A stretch of 64,000 nt of DNA from the NCBI RefSeq assembly GCF_000739555.1, contig NZ_BBJN01000033.1:1-64000 (forward strand), given 5' to 3'. Position numbers and translations under genes: made by a program. Shown piece by piece: positions 1-7,793 of this stretch (the stretch's first letter is position 1; every line of letters begins with the position of its first letter). Source of the DNA: Halolamina rubra. GTDB taxonomy: Archaea; Halobacteriota; Halobacteria; Halobacteriales; Haloferacaceae. The notes below the pieces were generated by a model. That model ran no database searches. It was not told the origin of the DNA and saw only the letters and a list, made by a program, of their open reading frames with translations.

Positions 1-728
1 CCGCCGTCCTCGACGACCGAGAACTCGCCTTCCGAGAGGTCGAGCCGTTCGAGTCGGAGGGTGTCCGAGTCGTGGTCGGTGACCATGTACAGCGAGTCGC
101 CCTCGGGGCCCCACTCGACGCTGCTGTAGCGGGCGCGGCCCTCGTGGGGCGTGACGTGGCTGATGCCGCCGTCGCTCACGTCGAGCACGTGCACGTCGTG
201 GTCGAAGCTCGAGTGGGCCTCGTGGACGAGCAGGCGGTCGTCCGCGGGCGACCAGCCCGCGAGGCTGAGCCAGCCGTCGCCCTCGTACACGAGCTCGGCG
301 TCGTTGCCGACGGCGTCGCGGTCCTGGACGTAGATGTCGAACACCGTGTGGTCCCGGCGGTTCGAGGCGAACGCGAAGCGCTCGCCGTCGCCGTCCCAGC
401 CGCCCCAGCGGTGCTTCGCGTCGGGGTGGCGGGTCCGGTTGGTGATCTCGCCGGTGTCGGTGTCGAGCGTGAACAGCTGAGCGCGCTCGTCGCCGCCTTG
501 GTCCTTCCCGAAGGCGAGCTCCGCGCGCTCGGGCGAGTAGTCGACGAACGTCACGCGGTCGTCGTAGAACGTGCGCTGGACGGGCCACTCGCCGGGGCCG
601 TCGACGGTCCAGACCTGTGCAGTGCCGGTGGTGTCCATCAGGAACGCCAGCCGCTCGCTGTCGGGGGCGAACGAGCCGCCGTACGCGCTCCGGACGTTGA
701 GGTACCGCTCAATGTCGTACGTTGTCAC
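1..728 (-). CDS. S9-family peptidase, N-terminal beta-propeller part (partial)
   Basis: The reading frame is open from a GTG at 726-728 to the window edge (242 codons) and its 3' end lies outside. The product starts MTTYDIERYLNVRSAYGGSF and carries repeated propeller-type blades with phrases such as SFAPDSERLAF, WGGWDGDGERFAFASN, LAGWSPADDRLLV and SVEWGPEGDSLYMV. This is typical of the TolB/WD40-like propeller that gates the catalytic alpha/beta-hydrolase domain in prolyl oligopeptidase (S9) enzymes. The catalytic Ser-Asp-His domain would be in the missing part, so the peptidase call rests on the propeller alone; a stand-alone TolB-like protein is possible. It is divergent from the J-domain gene. 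Confidence 0.75.
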   Translation of the reverse strand, partial: MTTYDIERYLNVRSAYGGSFAPDSERLAFLMDTTGTAQVWTVDGPGEWPVQRTFYDDRVTFVDYSPERAELAFGKDQGGDERAQLFTLDTDTGEITNRTRHPDAKHRWGGWDGDGERFAFASNRRDHTVFDIYVQDRDAVGNDAELVYEGDGWLSLAGWSPADDRLLVHEAHSSFDHDVHVLDVSDGGISHVTPHEGRARYSSVEWGPEGDSLYMVTDHDSDTLRLERLDLSEGEFSVVEDG

Positions 729-847
729 GGCTCACCTGTTCGCGGTGGGACACAAAGGTAGTTCGGGTCCCGGTGAACCCCCGCGGCGGCTCGGTTCGGG
801 GCGCCGGCGGCGAGTCGTTGAAGAGGCTGCCGACCGTACGGGACAGC

Positions 848-1564
848 GTGCTTCCCGCCGTTCAGACTGGGCTCCCCTCGTGGCTGGTCTCCGGCCTGCT
901 GCTCGGCGTCGCCGCCTCCGTCGTCGTCGCCGTCGTGTTCGTCCTCGGCGAGCGCTACATCCCCGCGCCCGACCGGAGCGGCCGGCGCGTCGGCGGCCCG
1001 GGCCAGCAGCGGGCCGGGCTCCGGGAGATCTTCGACGCGGCCGACGAGCCGTTCCTCGAGAACTACCAGCTCGGCACCACCACGGTCGCGTTCTACCTCC
1101 CGGACCGGGACGTGGCGATCACGTTCGACCCGCGAGCCTACCTCCGGCTCACGGACGGCCCGACCCACGTGGTGCTCTGTGAACACGGGGTGCCGGCCGC
1201 CACGATCGCCCGCCGGCTCCCGTTCGACCTCGGCGTCGGCGCCGGCCGGCGGGCCACGGGCGCCGGCCCGCGAGACGCCCGTACGGGGCCGCGTGGGGGG
1301 CGCGCCGGCGCCCGCGGTCGCCGCGCCGGTCCGGGCGGCAGGTTCACCGGCGCCCGGGGCGGGCAGGGAGACGGGCGCGGCCGCCGTGACCCGGTCGGCG
1401 ACGCGTTCGAGTTCCTCGGGCTGAGCCGCGACGCCGACGCCGACGCGGTGCAGTCGGCGTACCGCGAACGAGTGAAGGAGCTCCACCCGGATCAGGGCGG
1501 CAGCGAGGCGGAGTTCAAGCGGCTGCAGGAGGCGTACAACACCGCGAAGGAGTACGCCGGCTGA
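848..1564 (+). CDS. Membrane-anchored J-domain (DnaJ-like) protein
   Basis: From the GTG start the product has 238 residues. A hydrophobic segment near residues 10-30 (WLVSGLLLGVAASVVVAVVF) is followed by a soluble region, a Gly/Arg-rich low-complexity linker and a C-terminal J domain with the HPD motif (KELHPDQGGS). The J domain stimulates Hsp70 ATPase; here it would sit at the cytoplasmic face of the membrane. An in-frame ATG at 722 was rejected because it would overlap the divergent S9 gene and add a non-hydrophobic Arg-rich leader. The J-domain call is firm. The partner and role are unknown. Confidence 0.75.
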   Translation: MLPAVQTGLPSWLVSGLLLGVAASVVVAVVFVLGERYIPAPDRSGRRVGGPGQQRAGLREIFDAADEPFLENYQLGTTTVAFYLPDRDVAITFDPRAYLRLTDGPTHVVLCEHGVPAATIARRLPFDLGVGAGRRATGAGPRDARTGPRGGRAGARGRRAGPGGRFTGARGGQGDGRGRRDPVGDAFEFLGLSRDADADAVQSAYRERVKELHPDQGGSEAEFKRLQEAYNTAKEYAG

Positions 1565-1583
1565 GCCGCCGACCACACGTACG

Positions 1584-1589
1584 TTTATC
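1584..1589 (+). promoter_or_regulatory. TATA-like box of the amphi-Trp gene
   Basis: TTTATC lies 24-29 nt before the ATG at 1613, the usual archaeal TATA-to-start distance for a nearly leaderless mRNA. A purine-rich TAGGAG stretch also precedes the start. Confidence 0.45.
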
Positions 1590-1612
1590 CCCGTCTCACT
1601 CGTAGGAGACGT

Positions 1613-1894
1613 ATGCCCGAAGAAGTGCTCTTCAAGTCCGAGAACGGTCTGAGCCGAAGCGAGATCGCCGACTACCTCCGCCGCGTGGCCGACTCCCTCG
1701 AACAGGGCGGCGAGATCACCCTCGAGGCCGGCGCGGAGTCGGTGACGGTCGACCCCTCGGAGCGGTCGACGTTCGAGGTGAAAGTCGAGCGCGAGGGGCC
1801 GGCCGACAGCCCCGAGAAGAGCGTCGAGTTCGAGATCGAGTGGACGGAGGGCGAGTCCGGCGGCGAGGGGAACGGCGAGCTCCGGATCGACTAG
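1613..1894 (+). CDS. Amphi-Trp domain-containing protein
   Basis: This 93-residue acidic protein has the N-terminal LFKSENGLSRSEIADYLRRV pattern, then GGEITLEAG and FEVKVE strands and FEIEWTEGE near the end, matching the amphi-Trp domain family common in haloarchaea. Function is not established in the family. Its TAG stop lies in a CTAG shared head-on with the stop of the convergent regulator gene. Confidence 0.8.
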   Translation: MPEEVLFKSENGLSRSEIADYLRRVADSLEQGGEITLEAGAESVTVDPSERSTFEVKVEREGPADSPEKSVEFEIEWTEGESGGEGNGELRID

Positions 1895-2670
1895 CTCCCC
1901 TCGACGACGTACTCGGTGTCGCCGTCCCGGAGCGCGTCGGTCACCCGGCCGACCTCGTCGCGCGTGACGGCGACGACGACCTCCTGGCCCCGTCCTGCCG
2001 CAGCCGCCGCGACCTCGCCAGCCGCGGCGCTGACCGCGGGCGCGTGGTCGATCTCGCGGAGCGCGACGACGGCCTCGACGCCGCTCGCGAGCACCAGGTC
2101 CGCCGCCTCGCAGGCCGCGGCGAGCGCCGCGTCGTCGATGCCGCGGCTCCCGCCGGCCCTGACGGGTGGGATCTGGTACACCGTCACGGTGCCCGGCGCC
2201 ATGTCGATGACGCCCTCGAACCCCGTGACGCCCACGTCGGTGCCGGCCTCGGCGTCGGTGGTCGCGACGCCGGTCGCCGCGCCCTCGTCGCCGGGAGTCG
2301 CGTGGAGCAGCCCGTTCCGGATCGACAGGGAGACGGTGTCACCGGCCGCCACGTCGTCGACGGCGATCGCGGCGTCCTCCTGGAGGCTCTCGAGCACGTC
2401 GTCGGTGACGTGGTCGACGTACCGGCGCAGCGACTTGGCCTCGCGGAACAGCCAGTCGACGCCCTCCTTGGTGACGCGGTAGCGCGAGCGCCCCTCCTTC
2501 TCGACGAGCCCGTCGTCGACCAGCTCCCGGATGTACTCGCTGACCGCCTGGCTCGTGACGCCGACGGCGTCGGCGATCTCCCCCTGACTCACCGCCGGCT
2601 GGCGGTCGGCGATCTCCGCGAGGATCCGGAACCGGCTCGCGGTGCGTTTGTCCGCCAGCGCGTCGCTCAT
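1891..2670 (-). CDS. Winged-helix (MarR-type) transcriptional regulator
   Basis: The product has 259 residues. Residues 1-75 form a winged helix: a recognition-helix region in GEIADAVGVTSQAVSEYIRE and a wing in GLVEKEGRSRYRVTKEGVDW. The remaining 180 residues are a haloarchaeal C-terminal region with small alternating strands (VDDVAAGDTVSLSIRNGLLH) and an Ala-rich Rossmann-like part, which may bind a small ligand. The start ATG is placed 25 nt below a TATA-like box. The target genes are unknown; the divergent neighbour is not close enough to suggest autoregulation of a pair. Confidence 0.8.
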   Translation of the reverse strand: MSDALADKRTASRFRILAEIADRQPAVSQGEIADAVGVTSQAVSEYIRELVDDGLVEKEGRSRYRVTKEGVDWLFREAKSLRRYVDHVTDDVLESLQEDAAIAVDDVAAGDTVSLSIRNGLLHATPGDEGAATGVATTDAEAGTDVGVTGFEGVIDMAPGTVTVYQIPPVRAGGSRGIDDAALAAACEAADLVLASGVEAVVALREIDHAPAVSAAAGEVAAAAAGRGQEVVVAVTRDEVGRVTDALRDGDTEYVVEGS

Positions 2671-2694
2671 GGCCGGGGTGTGGGCTGGCCCGCA

Positions 2695-2700
2695 CATAAA
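2695..2700 (-). promoter_or_regulatory. TATA-like box of the winged-helix regulator
   Basis: TTTATG on the minus strand, 25-30 nt above the ATG at 2670, fits a leaderless haloarchaeal promoter. Confidence 0.45.
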
Positions 2701-2717
2701 CCGCCCGACCCGCAGGC

Positions 2718-3989
2718 TCAGCCGTCGAGATCGGCGGTGACCGCTGCCGCCGCGCGCCGTCCGCTCTCCAGGGCGCCCTGGATCGACGACCAGCGCGTGT
2801 AGTCGCCCGCGAGATACACCGAGCCCGGCGGATCGTCGACGGCCGGCAGCCGCGCGTGAGTCCCCGGCGGCTGGGCGAACTGCGCGAACGGGATCCGGTC
2901 GGTCGCGATCGGCTCCAGCCCCGACACGTCGCGCTCGGGGTACCACGACGAGAGCGCCTCGCGCGTCTGAGCCGCGAGTTCGTCGGCGGCGCGGTCCTGT
3001 ACGCCGTCGTCGACGAACGACGCCGCGAGCAGCGCGTCGTCGCTGCCGTCGCCGTACTCCGGCGCGACCGCCGAGAGCTGGGCGACGGTGTTGGGCGCCT
3101 CGCTCCCGGCGTTGAGCATGATGCGCGTGCCGGCGTCGAGTTCCGGGCCCGGCAGGCGGTACTGTTGGGTGACGACGCCGGCGCCCTCGGTCGGGATCGA
3201 CTCGACGCCGGTGAGCTCGTGGGCCGTCGGCGGGTCCGTGGCGACGACGGCGGCGTCGAACTCGCGGTCCGCGCCCTCGACGGCGAGGCGCACACCGTCG
3301 CCGGCCGCGTCCACGTCGTCGACGGCGGCGCCGGTCCGCTCGTCGACGCCCGCCTCCCGGGCGCGATCGGCCAACTGTGCGGGGATGGCGCCCATCCCCG
3401 CGGCGGGGACGACGATGTTCCCGAGCGACATCGCGCGGAACGTGTACTCGAACACGTTCGCGGAGGTCGAGAGCGAGCGGTCGAGCGTGATCCCGCCGTA
3501 CAGCGGCGCGGCGAAGTTCTCGACGAACCGTTCTGAGAAGCCGGCCTCGCGCAGGTACTCGCGGATCGAGCGGTCCGGCGCGTCGAACTCGGGCCAGTCG
3601 CCGCTCGTCAGTCGACGCCGGAGCCGGAGCGTCCGGAGCTTGTCGGCGAGGCTGACCTCGCGGGAGAGCGCCGACGGGAGGAGCGCCCCCGGATCGCGCA
3701 GCGGGTCCGAGAGGGTCGAGCGCTTCCCGGGGCGACAGATCACGCCCCCCGGCGCGAACGACCGGAGCGAGAGCGCCTCGAGATCGAGCTCCCGGCGGAC
3801 CGCGGGGTAGGCGTCGAACAGCACCTGGAACCCGCGGTCGCAGGTGAACCCGTCGACCTGCCGGCTGCGGACCCGGCCCCCGAGCGCCGCGCGCTCTTCG
3901 AACAGCGTCACGTCGTTGCCCGACTCGGCGAGCCGGCGGGCCGCGACCAGCCCCGAGAGTCCGCCGCCGGCGACGGCGATGGTGTGCAT
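2718..3989 (-). CDS. NAD(P)/FAD-dependent oxidoreductase (phytoene-desaturase / amine-oxidase-like)
   Basis: The 423-residue product opens with a dinucleotide-binding motif, VAGGGLSGLVAARRLAESG, followed by FEERAALGGRVRS and CDRGFQVLF, the FAD-binding signature of the amine oxidase/phytoene desaturase superfamily. The C-terminal second FAD motif is VYLAGDYTRWSSIQGALESG. Members oxidise or desaturate carotenoids, polyprenoids or amines, and the substrate cannot be read from the sequence. No carotenoid genes lie alongside. The start at the ATG just before the VAGGG motif gives the usual family N-terminus. Confidence 0.85.
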   Translation of the reverse strand: MHTIAVAGGGLSGLVAARRLAESGNDVTLFEERAALGGRVRSRQVDGFTCDRGFQVLFDAYPAVRRELDLEALSLRSFAPGGVICRPGKRSTLSDPLRDPGALLPSALSREVSLADKLRTLRLRRRLTSGDWPEFDAPDRSIREYLREAGFSERFVENFAAPLYGGITLDRSLSTSANVFEYTFRAMSLGNIVVPAAGMGAIPAQLADRAREAGVDERTGAAVDDVDAAGDGVRLAVEGADREFDAAVVATDPPTAHELTGVESIPTEGAGVVTQQYRLPGPELDAGTRIMLNAGSEAPNTVAQLSAVAPEYGDGSDDALLAASFVDDGVQDRAADELAAQTREALSSWYPERDVSGLEPIATDRIPFAQFAQPPGTHARLPAVDDPPGSVYLAGDYTRWSSIQGALESGRRAAAAVTADLDG

Positions 3990-4092
3990 ACCGGTCGTTC
4001 GAGCGGCGGCCCCAAAGCTCCGGTGCCGCCGGAGAAGCGGCGAAGCCGGCCGGAGTCGACAGGTGATAGCCGCTGCCACGCCAGCGACCCGT

Positions 4093-5409
4093 ATGGCAGA
4101 CTGGATCGCGGAGACGTTCAGGAGCGACGCCGGCTGGGACCACCTCGAGACGCTGGTCGACATCGGCAACCGCATGGCTGGCCAGCCCGGCGAGATGGCG
4201 GGGCTGGAGGCGACCCGCGACGCGTTCGACGCCGTCGGCGCCCGCGACGCCCGCGTCGAGACGTTCGATCTCGCGGGGTGGGAGCGCGGGAGTAGCTCGA
4301 TCGCCACCCCCGAGACCGTCGAGGAGTGCATCGCGCTCCCGCGGGGCCCCGCGGGTGAGGTGACCGCGGAGCTGGTCGACCTCGGCGCCGGCCTCCCGGC
4401 GGACTTCGAGTCGACGGACGTCGAGGGGAAGATCGTGCTCGCCACCTCGGACGTGCCGGACTACTTCGACCGCTACATCCACCGGACCGAGAAGTACCAG
4501 TACGCCGTCGAGGGCGGCGCCGCCGCGTTCGTCTACGCCAACCACGTGCCCGGCCAACTCCCGCCGACGGGGAGTGTCAACGGCAGCGACGGCGGCCCGT
4601 ACGGCGACATCCCGGCCGTCGGCGTCTCCTCGGAGACCGGCGCACGGCTCGCCCGACGGTTCGACGGCGAGGAAGTCACCGTCTCCGTCGACTGTGAGAC
4701 CCCCGAGACCCAGTCGGGCAACGCGGTCGCCGAACTCGGCCCCGACACCGAGGAGGTGGTGCTCCTCTCGAGCCACGTCGACGCCCACGACATCGCGGAG
4801 GGCGCGCGGGACAACGGCGCCGGGACGGCGACGATCGTCGAGGTCGCGAAGGCGCTCGCGGCCCGCGAGGACGACCTCGATACGCGCGTGAAGTGCATCG
4901 CCTACGGCGCCGAGGAAGTCGGGCTCGTCGGCTCCGAACTGGAAGCCGAGAACGCCGACCTCGACGCGATCAAGGGGATCGTCAACGTCGACTCGAACAT
5001 GGGCGAGCGGACGCTCGAGCTCACGACCCACCGATTCGACGAGCTCGACGCCGCCGCGAGCCGGGTGAGCGAGCGGTTCGACCACCCGATCGCGACGGTG
5101 CCGCGGATGGTCCCCCACTCCGACCACTGGCCGTTCGTGCGCTGGGGCGTCCCGGGCTACATGGTCTCGAGCAAGTCCGAGTCCGCGGGGCGTGGCTGGG
5201 GCCACACCTCGGCCGACACGCTCGACAAGCTGGAGGGCCGGACCCTCCGCGAGCAGGCGATCCTGCTGACCGAACTGGTCGTCGAAGTCGCCGACGCGTC
5301 GGTCGAGATCCCCCACGAGGAGCCCGAGACGATGGCCGGCTACCTCAAAGACGAGGACCAGGCGATCGGGATGAAGAAGACGAACGGCTGGCCCTACGAG
5401 TTCGAGTAG
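4093..5409 (+). CDS. M28-family zinc metallopeptidase with PA domain
   Basis: The 438-residue product has an M28 (aminopeptidase Y/carboxypeptidase Q-like) layout. A PA insert around residues 95-200 (KIVLATSDVPDY, GAAAFVYANH) splits the peptidase. Metal-site motifs are SSHVDAHD, DNGAGTATIVEVAKAL, YGAEEVGLVGS (catalytic Glu-Glu) and PHSDHWPFVRWGVPGYM. Such enzymes remove N-terminal residues from peptides using two zinc ions. No signal peptide or lipobox is seen, so it is probably cytoplasmic. The frame is open upstream, but the ATG at 4093 begins the conserved domain; the upstream extension overlaps the divergent oxidoreductase gene. Confidence 0.88.
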   Translation: MADWIAETFRSDAGWDHLETLVDIGNRMAGQPGEMAGLEATRDAFDAVGARDARVETFDLAGWERGSSSIATPETVEECIALPRGPAGEVTAELVDLGAGLPADFESTDVEGKIVLATSDVPDYFDRYIHRTEKYQYAVEGGAAAFVYANHVPGQLPPTGSVNGSDGGPYGDIPAVGVSSETGARLARRFDGEEVTVSVDCETPETQSGNAVAELGPDTEEVVLLSSHVDAHDIAEGARDNGAGTATIVEVAKALAAREDDLDTRVKCIAYGAEEVGLVGSELEAENADLDAIKGIVNVDSNMGERTLELTTHRFDELDAAASRVSERFDHPIATVPRMVPHSDHWPFVRWGVPGYMVSSKSESAGRGWGHTSADTLDKLEGRTLREQAILLTELVVEVADASVEIPHEEPETMAGYLKDEDQAIGMKKTNGWPYEFE

Positions 5410-5475
5410 GCTCCCTGCGGGGGGTTCCGCACCCAGACCACCGTCGTTTTACCCACGCCCGCCGAGCGGGGGACC

Positions 5476-6189
5476 ATGACGCAGTCGTCGCCGATCAGTC
5501 GGGTCAGCCTGCACGGCGCGGCCGCCGACGCCGACCTCTCCCCGCTCTCGGTCGTCGACGACGACGCCGAGGCCGTCGTCGCGGTCGGCGCCGAGGCGGT
5601 CGCCGACGCCGGGCGCTCGTCGGACGGCACACCGGTTCTCGCAGTCGGCTTGGGCGACGGCCGGCAGGGCACCACGCGGGACAACCTGGATGCCGCCGCG
5701 GCCGCGCTGGCGGAGGGCCAGTATCGCCGCGTCACCCACCCCGTGCTCGGCGTCGACGCCGACGGCGAGCAGGTCGGCCGGGCGGTCCTCGACGTGACGC
5801 TGATGACCAGCGAGCCCGCGCGGATCTCGGAGTACGCGCTGGTCGCCGACGGCGAGCGCCTGTTCGACGTGCGCGCCGACGGCGTCGTCGCGTCGACGCC
5901 GCTGGGGTCGGGGGGGTACGGCCGCGCGGCCGGCGGGCCGGTGGTCGCCCCCGGCGGCGGGCTCTCGGTGGTCCCGGTGTCGCCGTTCTCGACGCGGGCG
6001 AGCCCGTGGGTCGTCCCCGGGCCGTTCGAGCTCCGGGTCGAACGCGACGAGGGCGCAGTCTCGCTGTTCCTCGACGGCGAGGAGCGCGGACAGGTCCACC
6101 CGGACGACCCCGTCGAGATCGGCGTCGTGGACGAGTTCACCTGCCTCCGACCGCCGGTCGCGGGGTCGCCGGAATTGGAAAAGCACTAA
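5476..6189 (+). CDS. Degenerate ATP-NAD kinase-like protein
   Basis: The 237-residue product aligns with the NAD kinase fold in its C-terminal half: ADGVVASTPLGSGGYGRAAGGPVV corresponds to the DGxxxSTPTGSTAY..AGGP motif, and SRASPWVVP- and VHPDDPVEIG-like elements follow. The N-terminal catalytic GGDGT loop is replaced by VAVGAEAVADAG around residue 35, and the Asn-Glu element is absent. It may bind NAD or a nucleotide without kinase activity. Haloarchaea usually carry a second, canonical NAD kinase elsewhere. The call to the fold is fair; the function is unknown. Confidence 0.7.
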   Translation: MTQSSPISRVSLHGAAADADLSPLSVVDDDAEAVVAVGAEAVADAGRSSDGTPVLAVGLGDGRQGTTRDNLDAAAAALAEGQYRRVTHPVLGVDADGEQVGRAVLDVTLMTSEPARISEYALVADGERLFDVRADGVVASTPLGSGGYGRAAGGPVVAPGGGLSVVPVSPFSTRASPWVVPGPFELRVERDEGAVSLFLDGEERGQVHPDDPVEIGVVDEFTCLRPPVAGSPELEKH

Positions 6190-6213
6190 ACCGTCCTGTG
6201 CCGATATGCGGGT

Positions 6214-6654
6214 ATGACCCCACTGCAGTTCGCCGTCCCGATCGGGGCGCTCGAATCGTTCTCCGGGGCGTTCCCCTACGTGATTCTAGCACTCGTCGTC
6301 GCCAACCTCCTCACTCGGCATCTCGCCTACCGGAGCTACAAGCGAGCCGCCGAGAACGGCGCCGACGCGCTGGATCGCTACACGCCGCACATGACCATCT
6401 CCGCGCTGGCGATCCTCGCCTCGCTGCTGTATCTCGTGATCGAACCGCACTCCGGCATGGTGATCTCCACGCTGGTCGTCGGGACGTTCGTCGCGGACAT
6501 CTTCGAGTTCGAGGCCCGGCAGGTGGAGGCCCGGAACAACCTGGAGATCGAGAAGCCCAAGGGCGCTATCACCGCCTCCGTCGTCGCCCTCCTGTACGCG
6601 ATGTACCTGGCGCTGTTCTGGGTCATCCAGGGGCCCTGGGAAGCGGTCATCTGA
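6214..6654 (+). CDS. Small multi-pass membrane protein (DUF7313-like)
   Basis: The product has 146 residues with about four hydrophobic segments (FPYVILALVVANLLTRH, ISALAILASLLYLVI, MVISTLVVGTFVADIF, VVALLYAMYLALFWVI) and a short cytoplasmic loop rich in charged residues. It resembles a haloarchaeal family that sits beside the cytochrome b operon. Function is unknown. It faces the operon convergently, 316 nt from its last gene. Confidence 0.7.
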   Translation: MTPLQFAVPIGALESFSGAFPYVILALVVANLLTRHLAYRSYKRAAENGADALDRYTPHMTISALAILASLLYLVIEPHSGMVISTLVVGTFVADIFEFEARQVEARNNLEIEKPKGAITASVVALLYAMYLALFWVIQGPWEAVI

Positions 6655-6970
6655 TCGGCGCCGACCTCCTTCGACGGTTTCAGACGCCATTTAGCAGCTG
6701 CGTTCTCCGCCACGCAATCAGTGGTAGCCGCCGTGCCGGCGGCGCTCGTTGGTCGAACTGCTCTCGAGCCCTTACTGGTTGCCCGCGGGGGGGAGCGCAC
6801 GCGTGGCGTCGACGACGACGGCGGCGCGCCGACACCGCAGAGGCGTCGTTCGACTCGCCCGGCGACGGGGAGTTAATGGAGACCGATCCCGCACGTCGGC
6901 GGCGCGGGCGCGGCGAACCCGTCGCTGCGGGCGCAGCGGGTAGGAAGAACCGGAGAAGCCGTCCGTGGAG
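6655..6970. other. Intergenic stretch without a recognisable gene
   Basis: These 316 nt separate two convergent membrane-protein genes. Open frames here are Arg-rich shadows without a plausible start or codon bias. A short GC-rich palindrome (CGCTGCGGGCGCAGCG) lies near 6923-6938. Nothing else is seen. Confidence 0.5.
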
Positions 6971-7240
6971 CTACTCGTCGACGACCAGCGCCTCGCGGGC
7001 CTGTCGGGTGGCGGGGATGATCACCCAGAACGTGAACGCGCCCAGCAGCGCGGTCCAGAACATCAGGTCGCCGAGGAAGATCCCCAGCGTGTCGAACACC
7101 GTCCCGGGCTCCTCCGGCGGCGCCGCAACCAGCTGTCGGGTGCTCTCGAAACTGGGCGTGCGGTACCAGCTCGCGGAGATCATCCAGACGAGGGCGGCCA
7201 CGCTGAACAGCCCGAACCCCTTCATGAACTCGTCAGCCAT
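6971..7240 (-). CDS. Small membrane protein of the cytochrome b operon (DUF7314-like)
   Basis: This 89-residue product has two hydrophobic segments (FGLFSVAALVWMISASW and FLGDLMFWTALLGAFTFWVI) and a charged C-terminus (RQAREALVVDE). It is last in the minus-strand series that begins with halocyanin, though the 217-nt gap with repeats upstream may weaken co-transcription. Its place suggests an accessory subunit of the cytochrome b complex; this is inference from context. Confidence 0.65.
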   Translation of the reverse strand: MADEFMKGFGLFSVAALVWMISASWYRTPSFESTRQLVAAPPEEPGTVFDTLGIFLGDLMFWTALLGAFTFWVIIPATRQAREALVVDE

Positions 7241-7358
7241 TACCTGAATTTGGGCCGCCAGCCCTCTTCAGCGTTTCCCATCCCGGCCGCCGGGGGATCG
7301 GTTCGTGATCGGTGTCGTCCGCAGCGAGAATCATCGCTGGAGTGTGCTGCCACTCCCC

Positions 7359-7486
7359 GTCGGCACTCATCTCCGTCGGGGCCGGTTAGTCGTCACCGGC
7401 ACTCATCTCCGCCGAGGCCGGTTAGTCGTCACCGGCGCTCATCTCCGTCGAGGCGGGTTAGTCGTCACCGGCACTCATCTCCGCCG
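7359..7486. repeat. 36-bp direct tandem repeat duplicating a gene's stop region
   Basis: A 36-nt unit beginning GGTTAGTCGTCACCGGC recurs at 7384, 7420 and 7456, preceded by a 25-nt partial copy at 7359-7383. Copies differ at only a few positions. The copy at 7456 contains the last codons (AEMSAGDD) and TAA stop of the upstream membrane-protein gene, so the array is a repeated copy of that 3' end. Units are contiguous, without spacers, so it is not CRISPR. Confidence 0.85.
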
Positions 7487-7790
7487 CCTTGAACCGCGTG
7501 CCAAGCACGTACACGGCGGCGCCGAGCGCGATCGACAGCAGCCCGGCGACGGCGAACAGCGCCGAGAGAAGCGAGTCCGAGGGCGAGAGCGACAGCGCGC
7601 CGAGTATCGATCGGGCGAGTTGGCGGAGCAGCCCCGTCCCGAGCGCGGCGGCGTCGAGCAACAGGAAGCCGAACACGACCGCGAACACCGCGATCAGCGT
7701 CGAGAACACGGTCACCGTCTTGTACAGCCGCAGGGGGACCTCCACGTCGCGCCCCTCGCGGCCGTCGGTGCGGCGGTCGTCGTCGGCCAC
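7458..7790 (-). CDS. Two-helix membrane protein of the cytochrome b operon (DUF7315-like)
   Basis: This 110-residue product has a polar N-terminus (residues 1-22), a first hydrophobic segment VFSTLIAVFAVVFGFLLLDA and a second near ALFAVAGLLSIALGAAVYVL. It lies 3 nt below petD and is probably co-transcribed with it. No cofactor-binding residue pattern is visible. An accessory or assembly role in the complex is inferred from conservation of the neighbourhood. Its final codons are the source of the 36-bp tandem array downstream. Confidence 0.7.
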   Translation of the reverse strand: MADDDRRTDGREGRDVEVPLRLYKTVTVFSTLIAVFAVVFGFLLLDAAALGTGLLRQLARSILGALSLSPSDSLLSALFAVAGLLSIALGAAVYVLGTRFKAAEMSAGDD

Positions 7791-7793
7791 GGC

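Noticed and set aside
1891-5316. A 1,141-codon minus-strand open frame
   Set aside because: Only its last 259 codons (the winged-helix regulator) look real. The upstream part is Arg/Gly/Val-rich antisense to the M28 and overlapping the oxidoreductase gene, without domain sense.
4893-7247. A 784-codon plus-strand frame rich in Arg
   Set aside because: Third-position GC bias keeps antisense and shifted frames open; composition is unlike haloarchaeal proteins (no acidic bias).
7359-7486. A CRISPR array
   Set aside because: The 36-nt units are contiguous with no spacers and there are no cas genes.
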